Shown: positions 62,330 through 64,000 of the stretch, piece by piece
Position numbering within the stretch: the stretch's first letter is position 1
Layout: each line of letters begins with the position of its first letter
Assembly (NCBI GenBank): GCA_018820765.1
Contig: JAHJNN010000015.1
Location: forward strand, 1-64,000
DNA from: Gammaproteobacteria bacterium
Lineage (GTDB): Bacteria; Pseudomonadota; Gammaproteobacteria; Burkholderiales; Thiobacillaceae
Direction of reading: 5' to 3'
DNA length: 64,000 nucleotides
The notes under the pieces: model-generated
What the model was told of the DNA's origin: nothing
What the model saw: the letters and a program-made list of their open reading frames with translations, nothing else
Databases searched by the model: none
Position numbers and translations under genes: made by a program

Positions 62330-62650
62330 TCAGCCTGTGCTCCAGGCACGTGGCCGCCGCATGCCGGCGATCTTGCAGGCCTGCTTCACGTAGCCGTAGG
62401 GATACAGTTCGAACAGCTTTTTCTGCGCGTCCTTTCCCACGCGTTCGGCCAGGTGCTTGATGACGAAGCGGGCATCGGCGATGACCTGGTGTTCGTCGAA
62501 GTAGTCGCGCATGAAGCGGAGGGTGTCCCAGTGGTCGTCGCTGAGTTCGATGTTCTCCTCCTGGGCCAGGGCGCGGGCGATGTCCTCGCTCCAATCGCCG
62601 GGCTCGATCAAATAGCCTTCTGCATCGCGTTCGGGCAACTCGGTCACCAT
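62330..62650 (-). CDS. DsrC/TusE-family protein lacking the terminal cysteine
   Basis: 106 aa. The DsrC/TusE fold is clear: DAEGYLIEPGDWSEDIARALAQEENIELSDDHWDTLRFMRDYFDEHQVIADARFVIKHL, then YPYGYVKQACKIAGMRRPRAWSTG. True DsrC and TusE carry a penultimate Cys at the end of the C-terminal arm; here the arm ends RAWSTG, so that cysteine is gone while the inner one (QACKIAG) is kept. It therefore cannot make the DsrC trisulfide and is not a normal TusE. A regulatory or sulfur-carrier variant is plausible. 94 nt after the SQR-like gene. Confidence 0.85.
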   Translation of the reverse strand: MVTELPERDAEGYLIEPGDWSEDIARALAQEENIELSDDHWDTLRFMRDYFDEHQVIADARFVIKHLAERVGKDAQKKLFELYPYGYVKQACKIAGMRRPRAWSTG

Positions 62651-62743
62651 GCTTGCGTCCTCCTTTTTAACTGAAAATTCTGAGATTCGTTTTCACGTTC
62701 GGCCGCTGCCATCAGCATAGGCCATGAAAGCGGGCGTGTCGCA

Positions 62744-64000
62744 TCACGTCCCGCCGCCGTGGAACTCGACCCCCGGCTGGTGTTCCGGCAGTTCCTCCAC
62801 CAGCAGTTCGCGCCGCGAGAGCGCCATCGCCTCGACCGCGGCCTCGTTCAGATAGGACTTGGCGTCGGACACCGCGGCGGCCAGCAAGTCGGCCGCCAGC
62901 GCATCGGGCGCGCGCCCCAGCGACTTGGCGAGCGCCCGCAACTCGACGCAGGGCTCCGGCGGCAGCCGGATTTCCAGCGGCGTGCCGGCACCTGCCGGGA
63001 CCGGCGCCGGCACCGGGCGGGCGGAGCCGCCTGCCTCGGCCAGCACCTGGCTCATCACGCTGGCAACCTTCGAGGCGGACGAAGGCGCCTGGCCCGCCGG
63101 CTGCAGACGGACCTTGTTGACGAAATACTTCTCGAAATCGACCTTGGCCTGATGCACCCAGCGGCCCTGGCGCATCCAGTTGATGTCGCGCAGCGGCACC
63201 TGCGGTTCCGACAGGTAGGCCGCGCCGTTATTGCCCATGTCGGAGAGCCATTTGGCGCGCTGCGGCACATGGCTTTCCAGCGGTGCGTCGCTGAGCTGGG
63301 CGAGGATGTTGCGCACCACGATCTCGCCCGCCTTCTGGATCGAATACACCGAGTCGGGCGCGCCCACCGGCACCGGCGTCCTGACCACCGCCGGCTGCGC
63401 AACGCAGGCGCCCAAGGCGAATACATTGGGGTAGTCCGGGTTGCGCAGGTAGTCGTCCACGATCACCAGGCCGCGCTCGTCGACCAGCCCGGGCGAGTTG
63501 CGCAGCCCCGGCACGCCGCCGAAGGCCGGCCAGTAGACCGAGTAGGCATAGGGCAGGGCGTGGGTCTGCATGACGGTGCCGGCGGCGTTCAGCTCGGCCA
63601 CGTGGATGGTGTCCTTGTCGATGCGGGTCGTGAAGGCATTGCAGATCACGCTGATCCTGGTGTCGACCAGCGCGGCGGTCACCGCGCCGCGGCTGGCGCC
63701 TTCGCCGCCGAGGCCGAGGTGGCCGGGCCAGGGTTCGGGCGTCACCAGGGTGATCGTTACCCGATCGCGGATGTTGCGCCGCTTGAGGTCGGCGTCGATC
63801 AGGAAGGCATATTCGTAAATCGGCCCCAGCACGCTGGCGCCCGCCGCCGCGCCGACCACGATGGGGCCGGGATGGCGCACGAATTCCCGGTACGCGGCGA
63901 ACGCCCGCTCGGCCTGGTCGACGTGGATCACAGACTGGGTGTGCTCGGCCATCCCGGGGACGTCGTCGGTGAGGCCGGCCGCGCCGGTGGCGATCAGCAG
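62744..64000 (-). CDS. SQR-like FAD-dependent oxidoreductase, N-terminus outside window
   Basis: Open to the window edge; the track ORF's M at 63952 is internal, as LLIATGAAGLTDDVPG continues upstream in frame. 418 residues are seen. Pyridine-nucleotide-disulfide oxidoreductase fold: the middle domain, then NVFALGACVAQPAV, the FAD-binding segment near the C-terminus of sulfide:quinone reductases and flavocytochrome c. Its C-terminal tail of about 110 residues is longer than usual. Sulfide oxidation is plausible, but the active-site cysteines in the missing part cannot be checked. Confidence 0.75.
   Translation of the reverse strand: MLIATGAAGLTDDVPGMAEHTQSVIHVDQAERAFAAYREFVRHPGPIVVGAAAGASVLGPIYEYAFLIDADLKRRNIRDRVTITLVTPEPWPGHLGLGGEGASRGAVTAALVDTRISVICNAFTTRIDKDTIHVAELNAAGTVMQTHALPYAYSVYWPAFGGVPGLRNSPGLVDERGLVIVDDYLRNPDYPNVFALGACVAQPAVVRTPVPVGAPDSVYSIQKAGEIVVRNILAQLSDAPLESHVPQRAKWLSDMGNNGAAYLSEPQVPLRDINWMRQGRWVHQAKVDFEKYFVNKVRLQPAGQAPSSASKVASVMSQVLAEAGGSARPVPAPVPAGAGTPLEIRLPPEPCVELRALAKSLGRAPDALAADLLAAAVSDAKSYLNEAAVEAMALSRRELLVEELPEHQPGVEFHGGGT

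Overview
The window is GC-rich chromosomal DNA from a betaproteobacterium that I would place near Thiobacillus and relatives. This is inferred from gene content: NorCB with NnrS, oxygen-independent ubiquinone synthesis (UbiTUV), anaerobic NrdD/NrdG, a DsrC-like protein, an SQR-like flavoprotein, large copper modules and numerous REP-like dispersed repeats. No rRNA, tRNA, CRISPR array or integrase was recognised. Most long ORFs in the track are antisense or out-of-frame shadows of high-GC genes.

Layout. 1-8.1 kb: a long inverted repeat, a DgcZ-like diguanylate cyclase with a formylglycine-generating-enzyme-like partner, an SLC13 transporter with RCK_C domains, an MFS gene remnant, a CHRD/PEP-CTERM protein, gamma-glutamyltransferase and an OmpA-type protein with calcium-binding-like repeats. 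8.1-13.4 kb: class III ribonucleotide reductase (nrdD-split glycyl-radical ORF-nrdG) behind a candidate NrdR double box, divergent from a hemerythrin/DUF2249/NnrS-like group. 13.4-19.8 kb: a CusCBA-type Cu/Ag efflux operon led by a Cys/Met-rich small protein. 19.8-23.7 kb: repeats and three uncharacterised secreted proteins. 23.8-29.7 kb: ada, an SRPBCC protein, a MerR-thioredoxin-CcdA-CcdA metal/redox operon, and a FeoB-like transporter with a damaged-looking G domain.

29.8-43.8 kb is a second, larger copper island. CusS/CusR-type regulators lie divergent from about 16 genes: cupredoxin, Met-rich and His-rich periplasmic proteins, small membrane proteins, DUF411, CusF, a YVTN propeller, Spy-like proteins, multicopper oxidase and a CPH-type ATPase. 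Three promoters share a 27-bp two-part site (ATKAC-N5-TGTMAT-N5-YGTCAG) that I propose is the CusR operator.

44-53.5 kb looks like a defence island: an orphan HsdR_N-like nuclease, a ~2200-residue DUF4011-helicase-Vsr-like protein (the Hhe anti-phage family), a 38-codon micro-ORF coupled to it, and a DUF2130 coiled-coil/nuclease-like protein. The helicase, micro-ORF and DUF2130 unit is the best candidate for an undescribed system. 53.7-64 kb: an HVO_A0114-like regulator with a clear operator, then an anaerobic-metabolism operon (nnrS-yhcC-ubiU-ubiV-ubiT-MOSC), norCB with a small membrane protein, a DsrC-like protein lacking the terminal cysteine, and the 3' part of an SQR-like flavoprotein that runs off the window. 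The last 10 kb fits a facultative denitrifier that keeps making quinone without oxygen while reducing nitric oxide.
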